Shown here: positions 1 to 6,681 of the stretch, piece after piece
Position numbering within the stretch: position 1 is the first letter of the stretch
Layout of the letters: the number at the start of each line of letters is the position of its first letter
From: Bacteroidota bacterium
Lineage (GTDB): Bacteria; Bacteroidota; Bacteroidia; Cytophagales; Cyclobacteriaceae
Reading direction: 5' to 3'
Assembly: GCA_024643595.1 (NCBI GenBank)
Contig: JAHEMS010000059.1
Span: forward strand, 1-11,766
DNA length: 11,766 nucleotides
Position numbers and translations under genes: made by a program
Notes under the pieces: generated by a model
What the model saw: only the letters and a program-made list of their open reading frames with translations
Databases searched by the model: none
What the model was told of the DNA's origin: nothing

Positions 1-1290
1 TTTACCTTGACTATAAGCAAGGTGACCAGATACCCAGGTATGAATAACCGATGAATGAAACGTATCTCCTTCAAATGGTGACCACCCGCATTTAGCCAGT
101 ATATTATCCTTATTGACTTGCCAGGACCGATTGGGGTCCACCATTACCAGATCCGCAAAGTAACCTTCACGGATAAAGCCTCTTTTTTCAATCTCAAAAA
201 GAATGGCGGGATTGTGACTCATTTTCTGTACCATTTTCTCAATAGAAATCTTTTTCTGATGAACAAACTCCATCATCGCTACGAGGCTGTGTTGAATCAA
301 TGGACCCCCGGAAGGAGCTTGAAAATATTTATTTGCTTTTTCTTCCAAGGTATGGGGAGCATGATCCGTAGCAATGACATCGATCCGGTCATCTAGTACA
401 GCGCTCAAAATTTCAATTTGATCCTTTTCTGTTTTGATAGCAGGGTTCCATTTTATCCTCATTCCCAAACGGTCATAATCCTGATCATTAAACCAAAGAT
501 GATGGATGCAGGCTTCCGATGTAATTTTTTTCTTTTCAAGCGGAATACGGTTGTCAAAAAGAGAAGTCTCTCTGGCCGTGGAAATGTGAAGAATGTGAAG
601 TTTTGTCCCATGCTTTTTAGCCAGCTCAACGGCAAAAGAAGAAGAAGTATAGCAAGCCTCTTCGCTGCGTATTAAGGGATGGTATTTAACACTCATCTCC
701 TCACCATAGCGTTCTCTAAATTCAGCTGTGTTTTTCCGAATAGTTGGCTCATCTTCGCAGTGAGTAGCAATTAAAGAAGGGAACCTGGCAAAAATACTTT
801 CTAACGTTTTGGGATCATCCACCAATAGATTGCCCGTTGATGATCCCATAAATATTTTAAGACCGCAAACTTTTTTCAAATTGGTCTTTAGTATTTCTTC
901 AAGATTATCATTGGCAGCGCCTATATAAAAAGAGTAATTGGCTAGCGAACTCCGTGCTGCAATTTGATATTTGTCTTCAAGAAGCAACTGAGTAAACACC
1001 GGAGGAATTGTATTTGGCATTTCCATAAAAGTCGTAACACCTCCCGCAACAGCGGCCCTTGATTCAGTGAAGATGTTGCCTTTATGGGTAAGACCGGGTT
1101 CGCGAAAATGTACCTGATCGTCAATAACACCAGGCAGGAGTAAATGTCCGGCCGCATCAATAATGCGGTTGGCGGGGAAACTTATTTGTGAATCAATTTT
1201 ATCGATATGTTGTCCTTTAATCAGCAAATCGCCTTCAAAGACTTTGCCTTCATTGATTATTTTCGCATTCGTGATTAACGTAGAGTTCAT
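1..1290 (-). CDS. pyrC: Dihydroorotase, class I / amidohydrolase type (3' end beyond window)
   Basis: This enzyme cyclises N-carbamoyl-aspartate to dihydroorotate in cytosolic de novo pyrimidine synthesis. I translated 430 codons without a stop down to base 1; the family is usually about 445 residues, so only a short C-terminal tail is missing. The amidohydrolase metal-site landmarks are visible: DDQVHFREPG (residues 57-66), KIFMGSSTG with a candidate carboxylated Lys145, HCEDE (His177), HILHIST (His235) and ATDHAPH (Asp309). SGGPLIQH near residue 327 fits substrate binding. The first His of the usual HxH pair is Gln59; I recall the DDQVHF version as common in Bacteroidota dihydroorotases, so this is not necessarily damage. 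The ATG at 1290 begins the normal N-terminus (MNSTLITNAKIINEGKVFEG). It has no Shine-Dalgarno sequence and is divergent from the neighbouring helicase gene. A dihydropyrimidinase or allantoinase is the less likely alternative. Confidence 0.93.
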   Translation of the reverse strand, partial: MNSTLITNAKIINEGKVFEGDLLIKGQHIDKIDSQISFPANRIIDAAGHLLLPGVIDDQVHFREPGLTHKGNIFTESRAAVAGGVTTFMEMPNTIPPVFTQLLLEDKYQIAARSSLANYSFYIGAANDNLEEILKTNLKKVCGLKIFMGSSTGNLLVDDPKTLESIFARFPSLIATHCEDEPTIRKNTAEFRERYGEEMSVKYHPLIRSEEACYTSSSFAVELAKKHGTKLHILHISTARETSLFDNRIPLEKKKITSEACIHHLWFNDQDYDRLGMRIKWNPAIKTEKDQIEILSAVLDDRIDVIATDHAPHTLEEKANKYFQAPSGGPLIQHSLVAMMEFVHQKKISIEKMVQKMSHNPAILFEIEKRGFIREGYFADLVMVDPNRSWQVNKDNILAKCGWSPFEGDTFHSSVIHTWVSGHLAYSQGK

Positions 1291-1326
1291 TATCTTGTAG
1301 GAATACCATTGTAAAGATAAAGATAA
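1291..1326. promoter_or_regulatory. 36-base divergent spacer, pyrC / DEAD-box helicase
   Basis: Only 36 bases separate two divergent start codons, so at least one promoter must overlap a coding region. The spacer ends in a tandem hexamer, TAAAGA TAAAGA TAA (1312-1326). Read on the minus strand this gives two overlapping copies of TATCTTTA (1312-1319 and 1318-1325), each matching 7 of 8 positions of the Bacteroidota -7 consensus TAnnTTTG. They lie at a sensible distance for a short pyrC leader. No matching -33 TTG was found 19 bases further upstream, so the promoter call is weak. Confidence 0.25.
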
Positions 1327-2586
1327 ATGGCGAGCGCATTTTCGTGGAATGAATTTAAACTGAACAAGCAACTGTTGGATGCCATTTCCGCATTGGAATT
1401 TCAAGGACCAACAGAAATTCAACAAAAATGCATCCCATTAATTTCAGGTGGTCAACAGCTAATTGGCATTGCACAAACAGGCACCGGAAAGACAGCCGCG
1501 TATCTGTTGCCTTTGTTTATGAAACTCAGGTATACCCAAGGCAGCGATGTTCGGGCTGTCATTTTAGTGCCCACCAAGGAACTTGTGGTTCAGGTGGAAG
1601 CACAGGCAGCCCTGTTATCGAAATTCACAGATTTACGAATAGTAGCAATATATGGTGGTGTAGGACCCAAAACACAAATTGAGGCACTTAATAAAGGTCT
1701 TGATTTATTAATTGCTACGCCTGGTCGCTTTTTGGAATTGTATCTTCGCAATGAACTTCCGGTAAAGCAAATTAAAACATTGATATTGGACGAAGCCGAC
1801 AGGATGATGGACATGGGCTTTATGCCTCAGCTTCGGAAAATCTTTGAAGTCATCCCATCAAAAAGACAAAACCTTTTGTTTTCCGCTACCTTCCCGGAAA
1901 AGGTGGATAGACTGGTGAATGAGTTTATTGAATTTCCCGTTCGCGTTGAAGTGACACCACAGGCTACCGTGGCGACCAAAGTTCGCCAGGAATTGTATTA
2001 TGTGCCAAACTTCATTACAAAGATCAATTTTCTCGAATACCTTCTTGGTCATCGCGATGACTTCAACAGGGTGATGATTTTTACGCGCACTAAAGAATCC
2101 GCTAATAATGTTTTTCACTTTATCGAACGCAAAAAATTAGGATCGGTAAAGGTGGTGCATTCCAATAAAGGTCAGAATTCTCGCATCAATGCCATGAATG
2201 AGTTCAAGGAAGGGAAATTACGAATATTGGTATCTACCGATGTCGCGTCGCGCGGAATAGATGTAATCAATGTTTCACATGTAATTAATTTTGATGTTCC
2301 CATTCAGTATGAAGATTATGTACATCGGACGGGTCGTACAGGCCGTGCTTTTCAAGAAGGAACCGCGATAACATTAGCCACGGATTCAGAAAAGTATCAC
2401 ATTGATAAGATCGAAAAAATTATTCGTGAGAAAATACCGGTAAAGTCAATGCCAGATGAGGTTGTCATTGCATCAACAACCTATACAGAATCGCATGAAA
2501 TGGCCCGTGAAATCGATAGACAAAAGCGTTATCAAGACCCCGAGTTTAAAGGAGCATTTCATGAGAAGAAAAAGAGAAAGAATTAA
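1327..2586 (+). CDS. DEAD-box ATP-dependent RNA helicase (RhlE-like)
   Basis: This is a 419-residue cytosolic RNA helicase expected to unwind short RNA duplexes in ribosome assembly or mRNA turnover. The two RecA-like domains carry the full motif set in order: Q motif GPTEIQ (27-32), motif I AQTGTGKT (49-56), PTKEL (82-86), TPGR (131-134), motif II DEAD (155-158), SAT (186-188), IFTRTK (251-256), STDVASRGID (303-312) and motif VI HRTGRTGR (333-340). A short basic tail (KKKRKN) ends the protein, which suits RNA contact. The length fits a minimal RhlE-type enzyme without a large C-terminal extension; the exact subfamily (RhlE, SrmB, CshA) cannot be settled by eye. The ATG at 1327 directly follows an in-frame TAA, so translation cannot begin earlier. 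There is no Shine-Dalgarno sequence. The gene converges on rho. Confidence 0.95.
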   Translation: MASAFSWNEFKLNKQLLDAISALEFQGPTEIQQKCIPLISGGQQLIGIAQTGTGKTAAYLLPLFMKLRYTQGSDVRAVILVPTKELVVQVEAQAALLSKFTDLRIVAIYGGVGPKTQIEALNKGLDLLIATPGRFLELYLRNELPVKQIKTLILDEADRMMDMGFMPQLRKIFEVIPSKRQNLLFSATFPEKVDRLVNEFIEFPVRVEVTPQATVATKVRQELYYVPNFITKINFLEYLLGHRDDFNRVMIFTRTKESANNVFHFIERKKLGSVKVVHSNKGQNSRINAMNEFKEGKLRILVSTDVASRGIDVINVSHVINFDVPIQYEDYVHRTGRTGRAFQEGTAITLATDSEKYHIDKIEKIIREKIPVKSMPDEVVIASTTYTESHEMAREIDRQKRYQDPEFKGAFHEKKKRKN

Positions 2587-2598
2587 CAACTTCGATCT

Positions 2599-2639
2599 AA
2601 AAAAATTGGCTAATAGAAATACTTCCTATTAGCCAATTT
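2599..2639 (-). terminator. Intrinsic terminator of rho, in the convergent gap
   Basis: A perfect 14-bp inverted repeat (AAATTGGCTAATAG at 2603-2616 and its complement at 2626-2639) encloses a 9-base loop. Seven A residues at 2599-2605 read as a seven-T run on the minus strand, overlapping and directly following the stem, which is the layout of a factor-independent terminator for rho. On the plus strand the flank after the hairpin is AATGTAAAAG, without a T run, so termination of the helicase message is less certain, although the same stem could still protect its 3' end. Confidence 0.8.
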
Positions 2640-2657
2640 AATGTAAAAGCGATTGAC

Positions 2658-4226
2658 TTAACCGTTCATCGAAATCAAAAATTCCTCATTATTACGTGTG
2701 CCTTTCATTCGGCTTTGCAAGAACTCCATTGCTTCTACGGAATTCATGTCAGCCATAAACTTGCGTAGAATCCAAACACGTTGAAGTTCCTCTTCTTTCA
2801 TCAGAAGGTCTTCGCGTCTTGTGCCAGATGCAGGAACGTCAATGGAAGGATACATTCTCCTGTTGGAAAGTTTACGATCCAATTGTAATTCCATGTTGCC
2901 GGTACCTTTGAATTCTTCAAAGATAACTTCGTCCATTTTGGATCCGGTGTCGATAAGTGCTGTGGCGATGATGGTTAAAGAACCTCCATTTTCAATTTTA
3001 CGGGCAGCGCCAAAGAAACGTTTGGGCTTGTGTAAGGCGTTTGCATCCACACCACCCGAAAGAATTTTGCCGGAAGAGGGTACTACTGTATTATAGGCGC
3101 GGGCGAGCCGGGTGATAGAATCTAATAAGATAACGACATCATGTCCGCACTCAGTCATTCGTTTGGCTTTTTCCAGGACAATACTGGCAACTTTTACGTG
3201 ACGTTCAGCCTGCTCATCAAAGGTAGATGCAATTACTTCGGCCCTTACACTACGAGCCATATCTGTAACTTCTTCAGGCCGTTCATCAATCAGTAACACG
3301 ATCAGGTAAACTTCGGGATGATTTTCGGCGATTGCGTTGGCAATATTTTTCAACAGGACAGTCTTACCTGTTTTTGGTTGCGCCACAATCATACCACGCT
3401 GACCTTTTCCAATTGGCGAGAATAGATCAAGAATACGGGTGGAGAGGTTATCTGGAGTGGTGCTGAGTTTTAATTTTTGCTCAGGGAATAGTGGAGTAAG
3501 GTATTCAAAAGCTACACGGTCACGGATTTCTTCCGTTGTTTTACCGTTGATGCTATCAACTTTAAGTAGTGCAAAATATTTTTCTCCTTCTTTAGGGGGC
3601 CTGATCTGACCTTTTACAGTATCACCCACTTTCAAACCAAATAGTTTGATCTGCGAGGGAGAAACATAAATATCATCCGGACTGGCCAGGTAGTTATAAT
3701 CAGATGAGCGAAGAAATCCATATCCATCCTGCATAATTTCCAACACACCTTCATTTGAAACTACGCCATCGAAATCGCGAATAAGGTTCTCTTTTCTGGG
3801 TTGTTGATTTTGATTAGGATTCGGCAAATTTCTTTCCTCTCGCACTTCTTTTCGCACCGTCTCTGTTACCGGAGTACTTTCTTGAACTTCATCCAAGGTA
3901 GAAATCTCCTTTTTTTCTTCAACAGGAAGGTTGGGAGGTAACTCAGCATCAATGATTTCTTTTTCTTCTTCTTCCTTAGGGGCAACGACCACTTCAGGGG
4001 CTACATTTTCTCTTCTTCGTGGACGCATTTTACGTTCGCCTTCACTGGTATGGGTATTCTTTTTGGGTGCCGTTGGCTCCGCTTCAGGAGTGAGCGCCTG
4101 CGTATCAAGAATTTTATAAACAAGCTCTTGCTTGGCAAGCTTCTTGGCATTTTTTACGCCCATACCCTCCGCTATTTCTTTCAATTCTGAAAGTAGCCTG
4201 ACATTCAGGTCATCAATTGTATACAT
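2658..4226 (-). CDS. rho: Transcription termination factor Rho with long N-terminal insert
   Basis: Rho is a hexameric RNA-dependent ATPase that loads on nascent RNA and releases RNA polymerase. The protein is 522 residues against about 419 in E. coli. Residues 1-45 resemble the Rho N-terminal helical domain (LNVRLLSELKEIAEGMGV). Residues about 48-150 form a charged, low-complexity insert with KEEEEKE, RPRRR and NPNQNQQ stretches. The cold-shock RNA-binding fold follows (DGYGFLRS near 167-174, then DDIYVSPSQIKLFGL). The ATPase core shows Walker A QPKTGKT (283-289), LLIDERPEE with the probable catalytic Glu315, Walker B VILLDSITRLARAYN (Asp369), the RNA-loop segment EEFKGTGNME (Lys440) and SGTRRE with the presumed arginine finger Arg470. 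The ATG at 4226 starts the expected MYTIDDLNVR and has no Shine-Dalgarno sequence. The gene is divergent from serS and appears monocistronic. Confidence 0.97.
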   Translation of the reverse strand: MYTIDDLNVRLLSELKEIAEGMGVKNAKKLAKQELVYKILDTQALTPEAEPTAPKKNTHTSEGERKMRPRRRENVAPEVVVAPKEEEEKEIIDAELPPNLPVEEKKEISTLDEVQESTPVTETVRKEVREERNLPNPNQNQQPRKENLIRDFDGVVSNEGVLEIMQDGYGFLRSSDYNYLASPDDIYVSPSQIKLFGLKVGDTVKGQIRPPKEGEKYFALLKVDSINGKTTEEIRDRVAFEYLTPLFPEQKLKLSTTPDNLSTRILDLFSPIGKGQRGMIVAQPKTGKTVLLKNIANAIAENHPEVYLIVLLIDERPEEVTDMARSVRAEVIASTFDEQAERHVKVASIVLEKAKRMTECGHDVVILLDSITRLARAYNTVVPSSGKILSGGVDANALHKPKRFFGAARKIENGGSLTIIATALIDTGSKMDEVIFEEFKGTGNMELQLDRKLSNRRMYPSIDVPASGTRREDLLMKEEELQRVWILRKFMADMNSVEAMEFLQSRMKGTRNNEEFLISMNG

Positions 4227-4352
4227 GTGAGTTTAAAAAAAGATTAATTATAGGGAAATTTTTTTATTGTGTTATGCTAGCTGGCAGACAGCAAAAGTCA
4301 AAAAACATTTTAGATTCGTTTGAAAGAGATCGTAAGTACAGGGTTTTTTTCT

Positions 4353-4380
4353 ATCGTTGATGGCCTGATAGGCCTGCGAT
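4353..4380. repeat. GC-rich hairpin in the rho-serS divergent gap
   Basis: GGCCT-GAT-AGGCC (4362-4374) is a perfect 5-bp inverted repeat with a 3-base loop. It is framed by an outer ATCG (4353-4356) and CGAT (4377-4380) pair, so a longer interrupted stem is possible. It stands out as GC-rich in an AT-rich spacer. It has no T run after it on either strand, so it is not a normal terminator; a T run (4344-4350) lies before it on the plus strand. It could be folded in a rho leader transcript or be a DNA-binding site. No function is shown. The rest of the gap 4227-4464 holds no plausible gene. Confidence 0.4.
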
Positions 4381-4438
4381 GACAGTGCAAGTATACTTCA
4401 AAATTGATTATTATCAAATCCAGTGAATAAATATTGGC

Positions 4439-4446
4439 TAATTTTG
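4439..4446 (+). promoter_or_regulatory. Candidate -7 element for serS
   Basis: TAATTTTG is a full match to the Bacteroidota -7 consensus TAnnTTTG and ends 18 bases before the serS ATG at 4465, which would give a leader of roughly 10-15 bases. No TTG is found at the expected spacing of about 19 bases upstream, so the -33 half is missing or weak. Confidence 0.45.
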
Positions 4447-4464
4447 CTGTCTTAAAATGTAATT

Positions 4465-5739
4465 ATGTTGACACTTCAGATCTTACGAGAGCAAACCCTT
4501 ACTGTGATTGATGGTTTGAAAAAGAGAAACTTGAAAGATGCAGAGCTGCTGGTAGGTCAGATTCTCGAAAATGACAAGTTACGAAGAGAGACTCAAGGCA
4601 CTCTGGATACCCTTAAAGCTAAATTGAATGTAGATTCAAAGAAAATCGGAGAGTTAATGAAAGGCGGCAAAGCCGATGAAGCAACGGCACTTCGAACCGC
4701 TGTTGCCGCTGATAAGGATAAAATAAAGATACTCGAGGAAAGTCTAAATGATTTTGAAAAGAGACAGCTGGACCTGCTGTATAAAATTCCAAATGTACCC
4801 GCTCCGATTGTGCCGAGTGGAAAGAGCGCTGAAGATAATATTAACGTGCATCAACATGGAGATACTCCTCAATTACTCCCTGATGCCCTACCCCATTGGG
4901 AGCTGATTAAAAAATATGACATCATCGATTTTGATCTTGGAATAAAGATCTCCGGTGCTGGGTTCCCTGTTTATAAAGGAAAAGGCGCTCGATTGCAGCG
5001 AGCACTTATTAATTTCTTTTTGAATGAGGCCGGCAATGCAGGATATAAGGAAATGCAACCTCCGATTGTCGTGAATGAAGCAAGTGGCTATGGCACCGGG
5101 CAACTTCCCGATAAGGAGGGTCAAATGTATTTTGTGAACGAAGATGGTTTGTATCTGATTCCTACTGCCGAAGTGCCCATTACCAACTTATATCGTGATG
5201 TCATTTTAAATGAAGAGGAATTGCCTATAAAGAATGTAGGCTATACTCCTTGTTTTCGAAGGGAGGCGGGAAGTTGGGGAGCCCATGTTCGTGGTCTTAA
5301 CCGACTTCATCAATTTGACAAAGTGGAAATTGTGCAGGTAAGCAAGCCTGAGGACTCTGATAGGATATTGGAAGAGATGTGTCTTCATGTTCAAGGATTA
5401 TTGGAGAAGCTTGAGTTGCCATATCGAAAATTACTTTTGTGTGGAGGGGATATGGGTTTTAATTCTGCGATTACCTATGATATGGAAGTTTTTTCGGCAG
5501 CCCAACAGCGTTGGTTAGAAGTGAGTTCAGTCAGCAACTTTGGAACTTTTCAGGCAAACCGACTGAAGTTGCGATATAAGACGCAAGAAGGCAAAATGCA
5601 GTTGTTACATACATTAAATGGCAGTGCATTAGCCCTTCCCCGCATTGTCGCCTCATTATTGGAAAACAATCAAACCCCAGAAGGAATTAGAATACCAAAA
5701 GTGCTCGTGCCATACACTGGATTTGAGATCATAAACTGA
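4465..5739 (+). CDS. serS: Seryl-tRNA synthetase
   Basis: This cytosolic class II aminoacyl-tRNA synthetase charges tRNA-Ser with serine. Its 424 residues match the usual bacterial length. Residues about 1-105 form the helical N-terminal arm that grips the long variable arm of tRNA-Ser (a charged coiled-coil between about 28 and 102). The catalytic core includes GAGFPVYKGKGARLQRAL near motif 1 (164-181), TAEVPI (234-239) for serine recognition, motif 2 CFRREAGSWG (263-272) leading into RGLNRLHQFDKVE, EVSSVSNFGTFQANR (352-366), and motif 3 LNGSALALPRIVASLLEN (384-401). GAHVRGLNR in motif 2 departs from the E. coli form but resembles the Bacteroidota version I recall. The start follows a candidate -7 element; there is no Shine-Dalgarno sequence. 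The gene is divergent from rho and converges on the membrane-protein gene 41 bases downstream. Confidence 0.97.
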   Translation: MLTLQILREQTLTVIDGLKKRNLKDAELLVGQILENDKLRRETQGTLDTLKAKLNVDSKKIGELMKGGKADEATALRTAVAADKDKIKILEESLNDFEKRQLDLLYKIPNVPAPIVPSGKSAEDNINVHQHGDTPQLLPDALPHWELIKKYDIIDFDLGIKISGAGFPVYKGKGARLQRALINFFLNEAGNAGYKEMQPPIVVNEASGYGTGQLPDKEGQMYFVNEDGLYLIPTAEVPITNLYRDVILNEEELPIKNVGYTPCFRREAGSWGAHVRGLNRLHQFDKVEIVQVSKPEDSDRILEEMCLHVQGLLEKLELPYRKLLLCGGDMGFNSAITYDMEVFSAAQQRWLEVSSVSNFGTFQANRLKLRYKTQEGKMQLLHTLNGSALALPRIVASLLENNQTPEGIRIPKVLVPYTGFEIIN

Positions 5740-5780
5740 TTCAATTCTTCATTATAAATTAATGCTTGCCCATTTAGGAA

Positions 5781-6554
5781 TCAGCGTTTTTTTATCCTAA
5801 ATATCTTAGGGATTCTTCTCATGAACTGAAAAATCAGAAATAAGACTGATAGCACGATCAACTCAATCAGCGCGGTTTCAGCGATGGTGAAATTTTCAGT
5901 CCCTTTCCATCTCTCATAGATGCCATAAAAGGCCCAGATTAACACTAATAAAAAGGCAGGCTCTTGATAACGTCTTGAAATAAATATTCCTAGTACGCTC
6001 GCAATACTAATCATGGTAATCGTCCATATAGTAGGGGATAATATTCCTCCATCCCAAGAAAATGAAACTAATAAAATTGAAATATTAGCAATTGTAGCAA
6101 CACAAATCCACGCTAAGTAAATTGTAAAGGGAAGCTTTATCAATAATCTTTCACTACCAGAAGTTATATCAGTAGATTGAAGTAACTGGAATATTTTAGA
6201 GAGTGAAAAAATGAGCACTAGCATAATTATTACAGAAGCATACACGAAGAGGTGATGCCATGCAAGAATCCAACTTGCATTTGCCACCGAAGACACTAAA
6301 AACCAAAGGGATAATTCATTAAAATATGACTTTGATGTAACCTTCCACTGATAAATTATAAAACCTATTAGCAGGAGGTAGATAACGCTCCAAATTGAAA
6401 ATGTAAATCCGGCAGGAGTAAATAAGCTGGGATAAAGCGCCGAAACTTCACCGGTATTCAACCCATTGATGGGAAGAATATTGGCAAGGGCATTAACAGT
6501 AAGTACGCCCACAAGGGCCAGGGTATTTAGGGATGCAAGTGTTTGTGACTTCAT
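5781..6554 (-). CDS. TspO/MBR-like tryptophan-rich membrane protein
   Basis: This 257-residue integral membrane protein has about seven or eight hydrophobic segments, near residues 10-28, 46-68, 82-97, 101-123, 140-163, 172-194, 199-213 and 225-245. It contains ten tryptophans. The core resembles TspO in pattern: FTPAGFTFSIWSVIYLLL (45-62) is like the TspO FxPPxxxFxxxWxxLY segment, ANASWILAW (91-99) like its N-x-x-W helix, and PFTIYLAWICVATIANIS (142-159) like its PYLAWxxxAxxLN helix. TspO proteins are about 160 residues with five helices, so the last 90 residues or so, ending in a basic RRIPKIFRIKKR tail, are an extension. The ligand and function are unknown; porphyrin or lipid binding would be extrapolation. 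The N-terminus (MKSQTLASLNTLALVGVL) is a plausible first helix. The gene stands alone between convergent serS and a divergent peptidase gene. Confidence 0.7.
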   Translation of the reverse strand: MKSQTLASLNTLALVGVLTVNALANILPINGLNTGEVSALYPSLFTPAGFTFSIWSVIYLLLIGFIIYQWKVTSKSYFNELSLWFLVSSVANASWILAWHHLFVYASVIIMLVLIFSLSKIFQLLQSTDITSGSERLLIKLPFTIYLAWICVATIANISILLVSFSWDGGILSPTIWTITMISIASVLGIFISRRYQEPAFLLVLIWAFYGIYERWKGTENFTIAETALIELIVLSVLFLIFQFMRRIPKIFRIKKR

Positions 6555-6632
6555 CGAATCAAAATAATTTAAATGACTATGAAATTAGACTATTATTTAT
6601 TTAATCGCATTCCTTTACTATTTAAATCCTCC

Positions 6633-6663
6633 TTTGTTGCGAATATCAGAAAAGCTAATATTG
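6633..6663 (+). promoter_or_regulatory. Candidate promoter of the prolyl oligopeptidase gene
   Basis: TTTG at 6633-6636 is followed after exactly 19 bases by TAATATTG (6656-6663), a 7 of 8 match to TAnnTTTG. Both the spacing and the sequences fit the Bacteroidota primary sigma factor promoter. Transcription would begin near 6667-6671 and give a leader of about 11-15 bases before the ATG at 6682. The element overlaps the earlier in-frame ATG at 6634, which argues against that start. Confidence 0.45.
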
Positions 6664-6681
6664 ACGTCCAAATTACGGGTT

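Noticed and set aside
118..1160. Small open frames on both strands (118-396, 418-675, 942-1160)
   Set aside because: They are shadows of the minus-strand dihydroorotase gene, whose frame runs unbroken across the whole stretch and carries clear enzyme motifs.
5774..5810. TTAGGA / TCCTAA / TTAGG alternating repeats at the serS-TspO convergent gap as a terminator
   Set aside because: The stems are only 5-6 bp, one encloses the T run in its loop, part lies in coding sequence, and no T run follows in the right position.
6556..6563. TTATTTTG on the minus strand as a -7 element of the TspO-like gene
   Set aside because: It ends only a few bases from the ATG, would imply a leaderless message, and has no -33 TTG at 19-base spacing.
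6634..6681. Earlier in-frame ATG (6634) as start of the prolyl oligopeptidase
   Set aside because: It would put 16 residues before a good lipoprotein signal peptide and overlaps a candidate promoter.
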